DNA from: Demequina sp. NBRC 110052
GTDB taxonomy: Bacteria > Actinomycetota > Actinomycetes > Actinomycetales > Demequinaceae
Assembly: GCF_002090075.1 (NCBI RefSeq)
Contig: NZ_BBRI01000002.1
Location: forward strand, 186,001 to 250,000
Reading direction: 5' to 3'
DNA: 64,000 nt
This document shows, piece after piece, positions 32,040-41,579 of this stretch; positions within the stretch are counted from its first letter, which is position 1; each line of letters starts with the position of its first letter. The notes under the pieces are model-generated. The model had not been told where the DNA came from. It made no database searches and saw only the letters and a list, made by a program, of their open reading frames with translations. The translations under genes and the position numbers were made by a program.

Positions 32040-34787
32040 TCAGTACGCGACCACGCCTCGCCGCATCGCGGCGATGGCGGTCAGTGCCCGCGTGCGAAGC
32101 TGCTCGGTGGGAGCCACGTCGGCGATCTGGTCGAGCGCGTCGATCACCTGCTTGCACCATCGGACCATGTCACCGGGGGCGATGTCGGTGCCTGCCAGCA
32201 CGGTGTCGAGGCTCTTGCCCTGCGCCCATCCGTGAACCGGCCCCACGATGCCCCACTCGGGCGTGGGAAGCTCGCCGAGACGGTGCTCCTCCTGGAGGTC
32301 ACTCACGCGCGACCAGATGCGAACCGTCTCCTGGAGCGCGCGCCCGAGCACGCCGTGCGGGCCCCCGGGCACGCGCGGCTGACGCAGCTCGTCCTCACGA
32401 CGGCCGTTGTACAAGAGGGTCGAGACGGCGGCGGCGAGTGCGGGCGGGTGCAGCGCGCTCCACGCGCCCGTGCGGAGGCACTCGGCGATGACGAGGTCGT
32501 TCTCGGCGTACAGCGTGCGCATCATGGCGCCCGACTCCGTCACCTCCCAGCCGTCCTCGTCCTGCTCGAGGTAGCCCAGCTCGCCGAGCACCAGGCATCG
32601 GCGGTCGAAGACGCGCGCGATCGAGCCGGTCGCTCTCTGGATCTCGCCAACGACGCGGTCCTTGTCGCGCAGTGTGCGGTAGTAGCGCTCCGCCCAGCGG
32701 GCATGCTCCTCGCGGTCCGGGCACGCGTGGCAGGGATGCGACGCCATGCGCGACCGCAGCTCACTGATCTCGCGATCCGGAGCGTCGGCCTCGCCGCCGC
32801 GGCGCGCCGATGGCCGCGCGAACGACGGCTTCGCGCCCTCGATGACCTGTGCCAACTCCCGCCGCCGCCGGGCGTCGCGGTGGTCGAAGTTCTTGGGCAC
32901 CTTGACCCGACCCACGACGTCGAGCCCGTGGTGCAGCTCCGCCAGCGCCAGCCGGAAGCTTCGGCCCTGGTCCGTGACCACGAGCGGGCGTGGCGCGCGC
33001 TCGTTGTCGTCGGGCGCGATCACGGCGGCGAAGCCCGCACGCCGTCCGCCCCCGACGCGCACCACCTCGCCGCGTGTGAGCGCCGCGAGCGTGGCACCGG
33101 TCGCCTCCCGACGCTCGCGAGACGCCGCCTTCGACCGCCCCTTCTGCATCCGGTTGAGCCGCTCGCGCATCCCCGCGTACTCGAGGAAGTCGCCGCGATC
33201 GCAGCTCACGGCCTCCTTGAAGCCCTGCAGCGTGCGCTCGAGCTCCTGCGCACGGCGCGCCTGCCCCACCACCGACTGGTCGGCCTGGAACTGCGCGAAG
33301 GACATCTCCAGGACCTCGCGCGCGCGGGCAGCGCCCACCGCGCCGACCAGATTGATCGCCATGTTGTAGGAGGGCTGGAACGAGCTGATGAGGGGGTAGG
33401 TGCGGCGTGACACAAGCCGCGCCAACTGCGCGACGTCCAGCCCGGGGTGCTCGACGACCACGGCGTGCCCCTCGACGTCGATGCCGCGCCGCCCCGCCCG
33501 TCCTGTGAGTTGGGTGTACTCCCCGGCGGTGAGGTCCTTGTGGCCCTGCCCGTCCCACTTCACGAGCTTCTCGAGCACCACCGAACGTGCGGGCATGTTG
33601 ATGCCCAGCGCGAGCGTCTCCGTCGCGTACACGACCTTGAGCAGCCCCCGCCGGAACAGCTCCTCGACGACCTCCTTGAACAGCGGGATCATGCCCGCGT
33701 GATGCGCCGCGATGCCGGCTTCGAGGTGATCGAGCCAATGCAAATACCCGAGCGCGCCAAGGTCCTCCGCCGGAATGCCCCCGCAGCGCTCCTCTACGAG
33801 TGCGCGAATCTCGGCGCGCTCGTCATCCGTCGTGAGGCTCAGGCCTGAGGCGCGGACCTGATCGACCGCGTCCTCGCAGCCCGCGCGCGAGAACACGAAC
33901 ACGATCGCCGGCAGCAGTCCCTGCCTGTCGAGCTGGTCGACGACGGCGAAGCGGGGCGGGCTGCGCCGCGCTGCGGGTCGGCGCCCCCCACGCGCGGGCC
34001 GGTAGCTCATGCGCGTGGGGTGGTTGCGCGAGTCGATCTGCGCCTGCCGTTTGACGATCGCCTCAAGCTCGGGGTTCAGGCGCGGGTTCGGACCCAGTTC
34101 GACCGGATCGACGTCAGGGGCGTACAGGTCGAACATGCCCTCGCGCAGCAGCACGTGCGGCCACAGCGGCACGGGGCGCACCTCGCTGACCACCACTCGG
34201 GTGTCTCCCCTGACCTCCGCGAGCCATGCGCCGAACTCCTCGGCGTTGGACACGGTCGCCGACAGCGCGACGATCGCGGTGGACTCGCTGAGGTGGATGA
34301 TCACCTCTTCCCACACCGAGCCCCGGAAGCGGTCGGCGAGGTAGTGCACCTCGTCGAGGATCACGGTGCCCAGCCGGCCCAGGTCCGGCGATCCCGCGTA
34401 GATCATGTTGCGGAGCACCTCTGTGGTCATCACCACGATGTCCGCATGCGGGTTGACGGACGTGTCGCCAGTCAGGAGCCCCACCGCAGACTCCCCATAG
34501 ACCTCGCGCAGGTCCTGGAACTTCTGGTTCGACAACGCCTTGATGGGCGTCGTGTAGTACGCCTTGAGGCCCCGCTCGTGGGCGTGACGCACCGCGAACT
34601 CGCCCACGAGGGTCTTCCCCGCGCCGGTCGGGGCCGCGACGAGCACCGACCGTCCGTCCGACACCGCCTCGCATGCCTCACGCTGGAAGCCGTCGAGCGC
34701 GAACGGCAAAGTCTGCTCGAAGTCGGCGAGGTCGGCGTGCTGCGCCCGTCGACGCGCGGCTGCGAAGCGCTCGGCCGGGGAGGTCAT
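32040..34787 (-). CDS. helY: DEAD/DEAH-box helicase, Ski2/Mtr4-like (HelY)
   Basis: A 915-residue superfamily 2 helicase. Walker A is in APTGAGKTLVGEF, motif II is DEVH, motif III is ALSATV, and QLTGRAGRRG is motif VI; a helical C-terminal domain follows. Relatives unwind structured RNA. In actinobacteria the gene is called helY and lies after tatC, as here with one kinase gene between. ATG 34787 lies seven bases after a TAGCCT box; that box begins with the stop codon of the upstream gene. The frame runs to 34814 but the extra nine codons contain the promoter. Confidence 0.92.
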   Translation of the reverse strand: MTSPAERFAAARRRAQHADLADFEQTLPFALDGFQREACEAVSDGRSVLVAAPTGAGKTLVGEFAVRHAHERGLKAYYTTPIKALSNQKFQDLREVYGESAVGLLTGDTSVNPHADIVVMTTEVLRNMIYAGSPDLGRLGTVILDEVHYLADRFRGSVWEEVIIHLSESTAIVALSATVSNAEEFGAWLAEVRGDTRVVVSEVRPVPLWPHVLLREGMFDLYAPDVDPVELGPNPRLNPELEAIVKRQAQIDSRNHPTRMSYRPARGGRRPAARRSPPRFAVVDQLDRQGLLPAIVFVFSRAGCEDAVDQVRASGLSLTTDDERAEIRALVEERCGGIPAEDLGALGYLHWLDHLEAGIAAHHAGMIPLFKEVVEELFRRGLLKVVYATETLALGINMPARSVVLEKLVKWDGQGHKDLTAGEYTQLTGRAGRRGIDVEGHAVVVEHPGLDVAQLARLVSRRTYPLISSFQPSYNMAINLVGAVGAARAREVLEMSFAQFQADQSVVGQARRAQELERTLQGFKEAVSCDRGDFLEYAGMRERLNRMQKGRSKAASRERREATGATLAALTRGEVVRVGGGRRAGFAAVIAPDDNERAPRPLVVTDQGRSFRLALAELHHGLDVVGRVKVPKNFDHRDARRRRELAQVIEGAKPSFARPSARRGGEADAPDREISELRSRMASHPCHACPDREEHARWAERYYRTLRDKDRVVGEIQRATGSIARVFDRRCLVLGELGYLEQDEDGWEVTESGAMMRTLYAENDLVIAECLRTGAWSALHPPALAAAVSTLLYNGRREDELRQPRVPGGPHGVLGRALQETVRIWSRVSDLQEEHRLGELPTPEWGIVGPVHGWAQGKSLDTVLAGTDIAPGDMVRWCKQVIDALDQIADVAPTEQLRTRALTAIAAMRRGVVAY

Positions 34788-34794
34788 GCTCCCC

Positions 34795-34800
34795 AGGCTA
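34795..34800 (-). promoter_or_regulatory. -10 box, leaderless helY start
   Basis: Minus-strand TAGCCT, seven bases before ATG 34787. Its TAG is also the stop codon of the diacylglycerol kinase gene. Confidence 0.6.
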
Positions 34801-35730
34801 TCGGCGCGTGGCACCCAGCACGCGCAGCGCGCCCGACGCGGCGGTCACCTGGATCGGTACGGCGCCGACAAGCTCACCGTCGGCGGATGCAGGCGGCAGC
34901 GGCGCGCCGTCATGGTGGGCCACGATCTCGACTTCGCGCACCGTGCGGAAGCGGATCCTCGGGTCGCTCGCGTGCGAGCCGTCCCGGAGCTGGGGAAAGA
35001 TACGGAGGATCTCCCGGCGGCTGAGGCCCTCGGCAACCACCAGCTCGAGCATTCCATCGGCCGGATCCGACCCCGGCGAAATCCTGAGACCACCGCCGAA
35101 GGACGGCGCGTTGGCCACCGCGACGAGCGTGGCCTCCTGGGACCACTCCTCGCCATCCGCGCGCACCGTGACGCCGTACGGTTGGAAGCGCGGCAGCTCG
35201 ACCATCACTGCGGCGGTGTACTTGAGCGAGCCCCGCGGAAACGTCATGCGCCGCGCGCGTTCGGCGACGGCGGCGTCGATCCCCGCCGAGAGCACCGCCG
35301 CGAAGTACCGGGGCTGCGACGGGTGCTCAACGGACGGGCCCTCGATCCTGCCCACGTCCATGGCGGACACGTCGCCGATGGCGAGAGCCCGCGCGACGTG
35401 CGTGCACGCCGCCTCGATGTCGCCGACCGGGAGGCCGAACGCCGATGCGATGTCGTTGCCCGAGCCTGCGGCGACGATGCCGAGCGGGAGGTCTGTCTCA
35501 GCACACGCCTGCAGACCCAGGTGCGCCATGCCGTCACCGCCGATCACCACGAGCGCATCGAGCTCGTCGCGGTGGGCCTGCACCGCCTCCAAGGACGCGG
35601 CCCACGACCCCGCCGAGAGATCCCGCAAGCGCAGCCCTGCGCCCGCCAGGTCCGTCAACGCTCGCGCCGCCCACGCGCGACCGCGACCCGACCCCGACGT
35701 CGGGTTGGACACGATGCCGACGAGCGTCAC
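34798..35730 (-). CDS. Diacylglycerol kinase family lipid kinase
   Basis: A 310-residue DgkB/YegS-type lipid kinase. VSNPTSGSGRG opens the ATP site, followed by GGDGMAHLG (usually GGDGT) and GSGNDIA. The C-terminal beta-sandwich domain carries the rest of the active site. It would phosphorylate diacylglycerol or a related lipid. The GTG at 35730 overlaps the tatC stop as GTGA. The Met in GGDGM replaces the usual Thr, which also occurs in related kinases. Confidence 0.87.
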   Translation of the reverse strand: MTLVGIVSNPTSGSGRGRAWAARALTDLAGAGLRLRDLSAGSWAASLEAVQAHRDELDALVVIGGDGMAHLGLQACAETDLPLGIVAAGSGNDIASAFGLPVGDIEAACTHVARALAIGDVSAMDVGRIEGPSVEHPSQPRYFAAVLSAGIDAAVAERARRMTFPRGSLKYTAAVMVELPRFQPYGVTVRADGEEWSQEATLVAVANAPSFGGGLRISPGSDPADGMLELVVAEGLSRREILRIFPQLRDGSHASDPRIRFRTVREVEIVAHHDGAPLPPASADGELVGAVPIQVTAASGALRVLGATRR

Positions 35731-36524
35731 GCGTCGGCCTCTGCCCCCGCACGCCGCAGCCGCCGCCTGACGGCAGCCTGACGCAGCGCCGCGATGCCGA
35801 CCGCGAGGAAGTACAGCAGCACCATCGGCAACGCCATCAGCACCATCATCACGCCGTCCGGCGTGGGAGTGAGCACTGCGGCGGCAAGCGCGATGATGAT
35901 CATGGCCCACCGCCAGCCGCGCAGCCACGTGCGAGCCCCCACGAGACCGATCCAGGTGAGTGCGACCATCACGACCGGGAACACGAACGCGATCCCGAAC
36001 GCGAGGAGCATCCTCACCGAGAAGGTGAGGTACATCTGCGCATCGAGCACGTTCGCTGCGCCGTCGGGGGTGAACCCGACGAGGATGTCGACGGCCTGAG
36101 GGAGGATGAACGCCGCGAAGACGACGCCGCCGAAGAACAGCGGCACCGCCGCCGCGAGAAAGGCGAAGGTGTAGCGCTTCTCCCTGTCCTTGAGCCCCGG
36201 GGCCACGAAGGCCCACAGGTGGTACAGCCACCACGGCGCCGTGAGGATCGCGCCGAGCACGAGCGACACCTTCAACTGCATGTCGAGCGCGCTCGCGAGC
36301 CCTCCGAAGTTCACCGTGACGAGCGCATCGTCGCGCTCGGCGAGATCCAGCACGGGCTGCTGAAGGAACTCGTAGACGGGGGTGTAGAGGAACCAGCCGA
36401 CGACCGCGCCGACCGCGATGCCCGCGAAGGCGAGCAGCACGCGGCGACGCAGTTCCGCGATATGGGCCCTAAGCGGCATGCGCGCGTCGGGATCGGCCCG
36501 ACGCGCCTGCCTGCTACTTGCCAC
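35727..36524 (-). CDS. tatC: Twin-arginine translocase subunit TatC
   Basis: A 265-residue TatC with six predicted membrane segments. MPLRAHIAELRRR provides the conserved cytoplasmic N-terminal region and the following LAFVAPGL loop is typical (read here as WAFVAPGLKDREKR). It recognises twin-arginine signal peptides. The GTG at 36524 lies inside the last codons of tatA; an ATG at 36479 would also retain the family core. The C-terminal tail is Arg-rich. Confidence 0.94.
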   Translation of the reverse strand: MASSRQARRADPDARMPLRAHIAELRRRVLLAFAGIAVGAVVGWFLYTPVYEFLQQPVLDLAERDDALVTVNFGGLASALDMQLKVSLVLGAILTAPWWLYHLWAFVAPGLKDREKRYTFAFLAAAVPLFFGGVVFAAFILPQAVDILVGFTPDGAANVLDAQMYLTFSVRMLLAFGIAFVFPVVMVALTWIGLVGARTWLRGWRWAMIIIALAAAVLTPTPDGVMMVLMALPMVLLYFLAVGIAALRQAAVRRRLRRAGAEADA

Positions 36525-36771
36525 GCCCCTCGTCGTCGGGCGAGATCGTCGAGTCGGGCCACTCGGCCTTCTTCGGGTCGCCCTGAGCGGCGTCGGTCTC
36601 AGTCGCGGTCGACGAACCGTCGTCGTCTCGCAGCGCCTTCGTCTCGTCCTTGATGATGCGCATCGACTTGCCCAGCGACCGGGCGAAGTCCGGCAGCTTG
36701 GGGGCGCCGAAGAGGATCAGCACGATCACCAGGATGATGATGATCTCGCGGGCTCCGAAGCTTCCCACCAT
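36514..36771 (-). CDS. tatA: Twin-arginine translocase subunit TatA
   Basis: An 85-residue TatA: one N-terminal membrane segment (FGAREIIIILVIVLILFG), the FGAPKLPDFARSLGKSMRIIK amphipathic helix (read in two pieces), then a charged tail. It forms the translocation element together with TatC. An AAGGAGG lies only one base before ATG 36771; the GTG of the next codon is better spaced and may also serve. It overlaps tatC by 11 bases. Confidence 0.93.
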   Translation of the reverse strand: MVGSFGAREIIIILVIVLILFGAPKLPDFARSLGKSMRIIKDETKALRDDDGSSTATETDAAQGDPKKAEWPDSTISPDDEGRGK

Positions 36772-36796
36772 GCCTCCTTCGTAGGGTCGTCCCAGT

Positions 36797-37717
36797 CTAG
36801 CCGTCCTGTGCAGCGAGCACGTCCGCCGCGCGCCTTGCCACCGCGTCGGCCAATGCGGCAGGGGCCACCGAGTGCAGATGGGGACCGATGGCGAGCAGAC
36901 GACCAGCGACCCAGTCGGCATCCGCAACCGGGAAGGTCGTCAAAATGCCCTGATCGGTCTCGCTGATCGACGCTCCCGGCATGGACTCCAGCGCCCAGCG
37001 CGCCGCGCGCGCCGCTTCCACGGTCGCCTCGTACCGGGGCGCGAGCGAGAAGCCGGTGTGGTCCGCAGGTGCATGCGTGACCACGTCCTCGGTCAGCGCG
37101 GCGCTCATGATCCGATCCAGCCGCAGCGTGCGATAGTCTCCCGCGCGATGACACCAGCACTCGACATAGCCGACGCCGTCGATGGTGACCAACCGATGCG
37201 GCTCGATGAGCCGCTCGGTCCGGTGATCCTGGGCGTCGACGTACTCCAGCGCTACCGCCCGTCCGCTCTCCGCGCCCTCGCGGACCACGGCGACCACCTG
37301 CGGATCCGCACGGCTCTCCCCCATGACCTCGACGGGTGCCACGTCGCCGACGGCAGTCTTGAGCTTCGTCAGCGCCGAGGCTGCCGCGGGGGGCGCCGCA
37401 CCGGAGGCCTCGAGCGAGCTGAGCGCGCCCAGCAGCGCGACGGCTTCACGCGCGCTGAACCGCACCTGCGTGAGCCCTTGTCCGTCGCGAAGACGGGCGA
37501 TGCCCTCATCGAGGGCATCGCCGTCGAAGTCCACGTAGTCATCCGGCATGCCGCCTGGCTTGCCTGTGGTGAACAGCAGCCACACGTCTGCCTCGATCTG
37601 CGTCGGCGTGGTGCCGAAGCGCGCGGCGAGCTCGTCGAACGGCGCCTCCCCGTGCGTCTCGAGGTACGACACGATCCCCAGCAGGCGCGTCAGCCGCGCG
37701 AGCGCTCTCTCAGCCAC
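36797..37717 (-). CDS. pafC: WYL-domain transcription factor PafC
   Basis: A 306-residue WYL protein. An N-terminal winged helix (about residues 1-65) is followed by the WYL domain, with the RLIEPHRLVTIDGVGYVEC and CHRAGDYRTLRLDRI features. PafB and PafC act as a dimer that activates DNA-damage genes independently of LexA/RecA in mycobacteria. The GTG at 37717 overlaps the pafB stop by eight bases; a GTG at 37735 is also open but has no better spacing. Confidence 0.88.
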   Translation of the reverse strand: MAERALARLTRLLGIVSYLETHGEAPFDELAARFGTTPTQIEADVWLLFTTGKPGGMPDDYVDFDGDALDEGIARLRDGQGLTQVRFSAREAVALLGALSSLEASGAAPPAAASALTKLKTAVGDVAPVEVMGESRADPQVVAVVREGAESGRAVALEYVDAQDHRTERLIEPHRLVTIDGVGYVECWCHRAGDYRTLRLDRIMSAALTEDVVTHAPADHTGFSLAPRYEATVEAARAARWALESMPGASISETDQGILTTFPVADADWVAGRLLAIGPHLHSVAPAALADAVARRAADVLAAQDG

Positions 37718-38681
37718 GGACGGCCTCCAGCGCACCGCGCGCGTGCGCGCGCACCTCGTCCGCGAGCCAGAGCGGTTCGATCACGCGAGCGGCGCCCGCG
37801 AGGGCCAGGACCTCATCGCGCAGCTGGTCGGCGTGGTGGTAGCGCACGGCGATCACATCCCACTCGCCGTCCCGTCCCCGCGCGGCTCCTCGCGCGCGGA
37901 GCGCATGGCCGGCCTCGGCACGAACGGCGAGGAGCGCCTCGCCGGGCTCCTGCTCCTCGAATGCTGCCGGCATCGCCGCAGGGATCTCGAACGCTCCTTC
38001 GTCGCCGACCGCGCGCACCGTCCCATGGAACCGCGACAATCGGAACGTGCGAGGCTCGCCGCGGTCCACGTCGTGACCCTGCAGGTACAGCGCTCCGCCG
38101 CGCAGCACGAGCCGCCACGGGCGCACGGTCCGGGTCGATGACCCGGACGCCGCCGAGGTGTACCCGAAGCGGACCTCGCGCCGCAGCTCGATGGCTTCGA
38201 CGAGCGCAGCGACCGCGTCGGCCACCGCGGAGGACGTTCCCGAGAGCACCACTCGCTCGGACGGTCGCTCGTCGCTCGCAGAGGCGACCTTGGTGAGCGC
38301 CTGGCGGGCGTCCTCGCCCAACGTCGCATCGCTCCACAGATCCGCCGCGATCCCCACGACGGCGAGCTCGGCGGGGCTGAGGTCGAGGGGCGGCAGCGCG
38401 GCCGCAGCGGCATCGATGCGATACCCGATGTCGTCCCCATGGATCGGGTCCACGACCGTGCGCAACGGGATACCCAGACGACGCAAGTCGTCCTTGTCGC
38501 GCTCGAACTTGCGCTCGAACGCCGCGTCGAGACGGCGACGCTCGTCCTCCGAGGCGCCAGCGGGCACCGTGTCGTAGCCCTCGACCGTCGCACGGATGCG
38601 CTCTCTGGTCATGCGCGCTCCGGAGTCCGTCAGCGCGATGATCAGGTTGAGCAGCCGCCCCGCCGCCTCGGTTCCCGCCAT
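37710..38681 (-). CDS. pafB: WYL-domain transcription factor PafB
   Basis: A 323-residue WYL protein with the same architecture as PafC: winged helix (residues 8-75), WYL domain with RTVRPWRLVLRGGALYLQG and TFRLSRF (read in pieces), then the WCX region. It begins directly after the hisG stop. In many actinobacteria pafB follows pafA of the Pup-proteasome locus; here the upstream neighbours are histidine genes, so pafBC is separated from any proteasome genes. Confidence 0.88.
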   Translation of the reverse strand: MAGTEAAGRLLNLIIALTDSGARMTRERIRATVEGYDTVPAGASEDERRRLDAAFERKFERDKDDLRRLGIPLRTVVDPIHGDDIGYRIDAAAAALPPLDLSPAELAVVGIAADLWSDATLGEDARQALTKVASASDERPSERVVLSGTSSAVADAVAALVEAIELRREVRFGYTSAASGSSTRTVRPWRLVLRGGALYLQGHDVDRGEPRTFRLSRFHGTVRAVGDEGAFEIPAAMPAAFEEQEPGEALLAVRAEAGHALRARGAARGRDGEWDVIAVRYHHADQLRDEVLALAGAARVIEPLWLADEVRAHARGALEAVRG

Positions 38682-39524
38682 CTAGACGCGCACCGCCAGC
38701 AGCTCGGTCGTGAGGATCGCGCGCGCGCCCACGGCGTACAGCGCATCCATGACGTGATTCATCTCGACCCGAGGCACCATCACCCGCACGGCGGACCAGT
38801 CAGATCCATGCAGGGGCGCGACGGTGGGAGCCTCGAAACCCGGGGTCACGTTCAAGGCGTCCTCAAGCCGGTCGGCCGGTACGTCGTAGTCGACGAGGAC
38901 GTACTGACGCGCCATGAGCACGCCGCGGAGGCGCCCTGTGAGCACTGCGATGTCCTCGTCGGTGGCGTCCGGCCCCTTGATGAGGATCGCCTCGGACTTC
39001 AGCAGCGGCTCGCCGAAGATCTCCAGACCCGCGGCGCGCAGCGTGGTGCCGGTCGAGACCACGTCGGCCACGACATCGGCCACGCCCAGGCGGACCGACG
39101 ACTCGACGGCGCCGTCCAGCCGGACCACATCCGCCTCGACGCCGAACGACTTCAGGTGCGTCCTCACCAGGTGGGGGTACGACGTCGCGACGCGCTTGCC
39201 TGCGATGTCCTCGATGCGAGACGCCACGCCCGGCTCGGCGGCGTAGCGGAAAGTCGAGCCGCCGAAGCCGAGCTCGAGGTGCTCGGATGCGGGAGCTGCC
39301 GAGTCGAGCAGCAGGTCGCGACCGGTGATGCCCGCCTGCACCGTGCCGGAGCCGACGTACACGGCCACGTCGCGGGGACGCAGGAAGAAGAACTCCACGT
39401 CGTTGCGGGAGTCCACCAGCACCAGCTCGCGCGGATCTCTCCGCTGCTTGTAGCCGGCCTCCTTGAGAAGCTGGACGGCGGGCTCGGACAGCGAGCCCTT
39501 GTTGGGAACGGCAATGCGCAGCAC
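38682..39524 (-). CDS. hisG: ATP phosphoribosyltransferase
   Basis: A 280-residue long-form HisG, catalysing the first step of histidine synthesis. The PRPP loop is in the ADVVADVVSTGTTLRAAGL region and the N-terminal RIAVPNKGSL is conserved. The last 75 residues form the ACT-like domain that binds histidine for feedback control, which is absent in the short HisG/HisZ type. It follows hisE by 13 bases. Confidence 0.95.
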   Translation of the reverse strand: MLRIAVPNKGSLSEPAVQLLKEAGYKQRRDPRELVLVDSRNDVEFFFLRPRDVAVYVGSGTVQAGITGRDLLLDSAAPASEHLELGFGGSTFRYAAEPGVASRIEDIAGKRVATSYPHLVRTHLKSFGVEADVVRLDGAVESSVRLGVADVVADVVSTGTTLRAAGLEIFGEPLLKSEAILIKGPDATDEDIAVLTGRLRGVLMARQYVLVDYDVPADRLEDALNVTPGFEAPTVAPLHGSDWSAVRVMVPRVEMNHVMDALYAVGARAILTTELLAVRV

Positions 39525-39537
39525 AGTGACTCCGGGA

Positions 39538-39801
39538 TTACAGGTAGCGGTACACGTCCTCGAGGGTGAGCCCCTTCGCGATCATCATCACCTGCGCGTG
39601 ATACAGCAGCTGTGAGATCTCCTCGGCGGCATCCTCGTCCGACTGGAACTCGGCGGCCATCCATGACTCGGCGGCCTCCTCGACGAGCTTCTTGCCGATC
39701 GCATGGACGCCCTTGTCGAGCAGGGCGACGGTGCCGGAGCCCTCCGGCCGCTGCGCGGCGCGCTCCGTCAGTTCGGCGAAAAGGTCTTCGAAGGTCTTCA
39801 C
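39538..39801 (-). CDS. hisE: Phosphoribosyl-ATP pyrophosphatase
   Basis: An 87-residue HisE, the second enzyme of histidine synthesis. The alpha-helical MazG-like fold is shown by [15 protein letters not shown] and the [13 protein letters not shown] acidic metal site. The GTG at 39801 (VKTFEDLF) lies seven bases after TAGGCT, so the leaderless start is well supported; a longer frame to 39825 would include the promoter. It is co-transcribed with hisG. Confidence 0.94.
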   Translation of the reverse strand: MKTFEDLFAELTERAAQRPEGSGTVALLDKGVHAIGKKLVEEAAESWMAAEFQSDEDAAEEISQLLYHAQVMMIAKGLTLEDVYRYL

Positions 39802-39808
39802 GCCGTCC

Positions 39809-39814
39809 AGCCTA
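39809..39814 (-). promoter_or_regulatory. -10 box, leaderless hisE start
   Basis: Minus-strand TAGGCT, seven bases before the GTG at 39801. Confidence 0.62.
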
Positions 39815-39870
39815 GTGGCGCGCACGACGCGTCGGCGAACCTCCGCGCGGGCAGGTCCCCGCGTCGGGCG

Positions 39871-40341
39871 TCAGTCGTTGAGGTCCCGCAGGATGCGCGC
39901 CGTCGAGAGCGCGGCCTCCACTGACTCCGCGCCCTTGTCCTCCTTGGAGCCCTCCAGCCCTGCGCGGGCGAGCGCGTGGCTCTCCTCGTCGACCGTGAGC
40001 ACGCCGAATCCCACGGGAACCGCGTGCTCACGCGACACGTCGGTCAGTCCCTGCGTCACCGACTGGCATACGTACTCGAAGTGCGGCGTCTCGCCCTTGA
40101 TCACCACGCCGAGCGCCACGATCGCGTCGGCCCCGCGCCGGGCGAGGGCCTCCGCGACGACGGTGAGCTCGACGGCGCCGGCGACGCGCGTCACGCGATA
40201 GCCAGCTCCTGCAGCCTCCGCGGCGCGCACTGCGCCAGCGACGAGGCCATCCATGACCTCGGTATGCCACAGCGAGGCGACGATCTCGACCGTGAGGCCC
40301 TCGCCGTCGACGGCGATCTGCGGTGCTCCCGCTCCACTCAT
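39871..40341 (-). CDS. ribH: 6,7-Dimethyl-8-ribityllumazine synthase
   Basis: A 156-residue lumazine synthase, the penultimate step of riboflavin synthesis. GAVEL, KGETPHFEYVCQSVTQGL and the VGFGVLTVDEESHALAR region carry the active site; the family His is in the TPHFEY motif. It overlaps ribBA by four bases (ATGA) and ends the rib operon. Confidence 0.95.
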   Translation of the reverse strand: MSGAGAPQIAVDGEGLTVEIVASLWHTEVMDGLVAGAVRAAEAAGAGYRVTRVAGAVELTVVAEALARRGADAIVALGVVIKGETPHFEYVCQSVTQGLTDVSREHAVPVGFGVLTVDEESHALARAGLEGSKEDKGAESVEAALSTARILRDLND

Positions 40342-41579
40342 GACTGCTCTCCCAGCAGGTGACCCATCCGCTCCACCTTGGTGCGGCGGTAATGCTCGTT
40401 CTCGGGATGCGCGCCCACCAGGTGAGGCACACGCTCCACGCAGGCGATGCCGGAGGCGCGCAGCCCTTCGACCTTCGCCGGATTGTTCGTCAGCAGGCGG
40501 ATCTCGCCCAGCCCCAGATCGTGCAGGATCGCGGCGGCCGCGCCGTACTCGCGGCGATCCACCGGCAGACCGAGATCGGTGTTGGCGTCGACAGTGTCAC
40601 GCCCCGAGTCCTGCAGCGCGTAGGCCTTGATCTTGGACAGGATGCCGATGCCCCGCCCCTCGTGACCCGTGAGGTACACGACGGCGCCGCCCTCCTCCAC
40701 GATGCGCGCGATCGCCGCATCGAGCTGCGGCCCGCAGTCGCAGCGGATCGAGCCGAAGGCGTCGCCCGTGAGGCACTCGGAGTGCACGCGCACGATCGGC
40801 ACGATGCCCTCCTTGGGGGGCACCACGAGCGCGACGTGCTCGTCGCCCGTGCGGGCGTCCCTGTAGCCACGCACTGTGACGTCGCCGTGCACGGTCGGGA
40901 GCCGAGCCTCGCCCTCGAACAGCACGCGATGGGGCTGGGGTGCGATGGGCTCGGGAAGGTCCTCCACATGGCGCCGGTACTCGATGAGGTCGGCGATCGT
41001 GAGGAACACCAGGTCGTCGGTCGCGGCCAGAGCGGTCGCGTCGCCCTGGCGCATCATCGTGCCGTCGTCGTTGACGAGCTCGGCGATCACGCCCACAGGC
41101 GAGACACCTGCGAGCCTGCACAGATCCACGGCCGCCTCGGTGTGCCCAGGGCGGTGAAGGACGCCGCCGGCGACCGCGCGCAACGGCAGCACGTGGCCCG
41201 GCCGGATGAACTCCTCAGCGGACGCCGTCGGGTCGGCGAGCAGCTGGAGCGTGCGATGACGGTCAGCCGCGGAGATGCCCGTCGTGACGCCCTCGGCCGC
41301 GTCGATCGACACCGTGTACGCGGTGCGTCGCGGGTCCTGACTCTGCGGCACCATGAGGGGAAGCTTGAGCGCGTCGGCGCGATCGCCGGTGAGCGGCGCA
41401 CAGAGATAGCCCGAGGAGTGGCGGATCCCCCAGGCGACCCACTCCACGGTCGCGCGCTCGGCTGACATGATGAAGTCGGCCTCGTCCTCGCGGTCACGAG
41501 AGTCGGCGACAAGCACGGGTCGGCCCGCGCGGATCTCCTCCAGCGCGCGTTCGACCAGGGCGATCGCCTCCGCGGTCAT
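40338..41579 (-). CDS. ribBA: Bifunctional DHBP synthase / GTP cyclohydrolase II
   Basis: A 413-residue fusion. Residues 1-210 are 3,4-dihydroxy-2-butanone 4-phosphate synthase (DSRDREDEADFI acidic loop, HTEAAVDLCRLAG). Residues 215-413 are GTP cyclohydrolase II, with zinc cysteines in RVHSECLTGDAFGSIRCDCG (in pieces) and the GHEGRGIG loop. It feeds both branches of riboflavin synthesis. Four-base overlaps join it to ribE upstream and ribH downstream. Confidence 0.95.
   Translation of the reverse strand: MTAEAIALVERALEEIRAGRPVLVADSRDREDEADFIMSAERATVEWVAWGIRHSSGYLCAPLTGDRADALKLPLMVPQSQDPRRTAYTVSIDAAEGVTTGISAADRHRTLQLLADPTASAEEFIRPGHVLPLRAVAGGVLHRPGHTEAAVDLCRLAGVSPVGVIAELVNDDGTMMRQGDATALAATDDLVFLTIADLIEYRRHVEDLPEPIAPQPHRVLFEGEARLPTVHGDVTVRGYRDARTGDEHVALVVPPKEGIVPIVRVHSECLTGDAFGSIRCDCGPQLDAAIARIVEEGGAVVYLTGHEGRGIGILSKIKAYALQDSGRDTVDANTDLGLPVDRREYGAAAAILHDLGLGEIRLLTNNPAKVEGLRASGIACVERVPHLVGAHPENEHYRRTKVERMGHLLGEQS

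Noticed and set aside
31293-33410. 705-codon plus-strand open frame over lnt and helY
   Set aside because: Runs across two confident minus-strand genes and encodes no recognisable domain.
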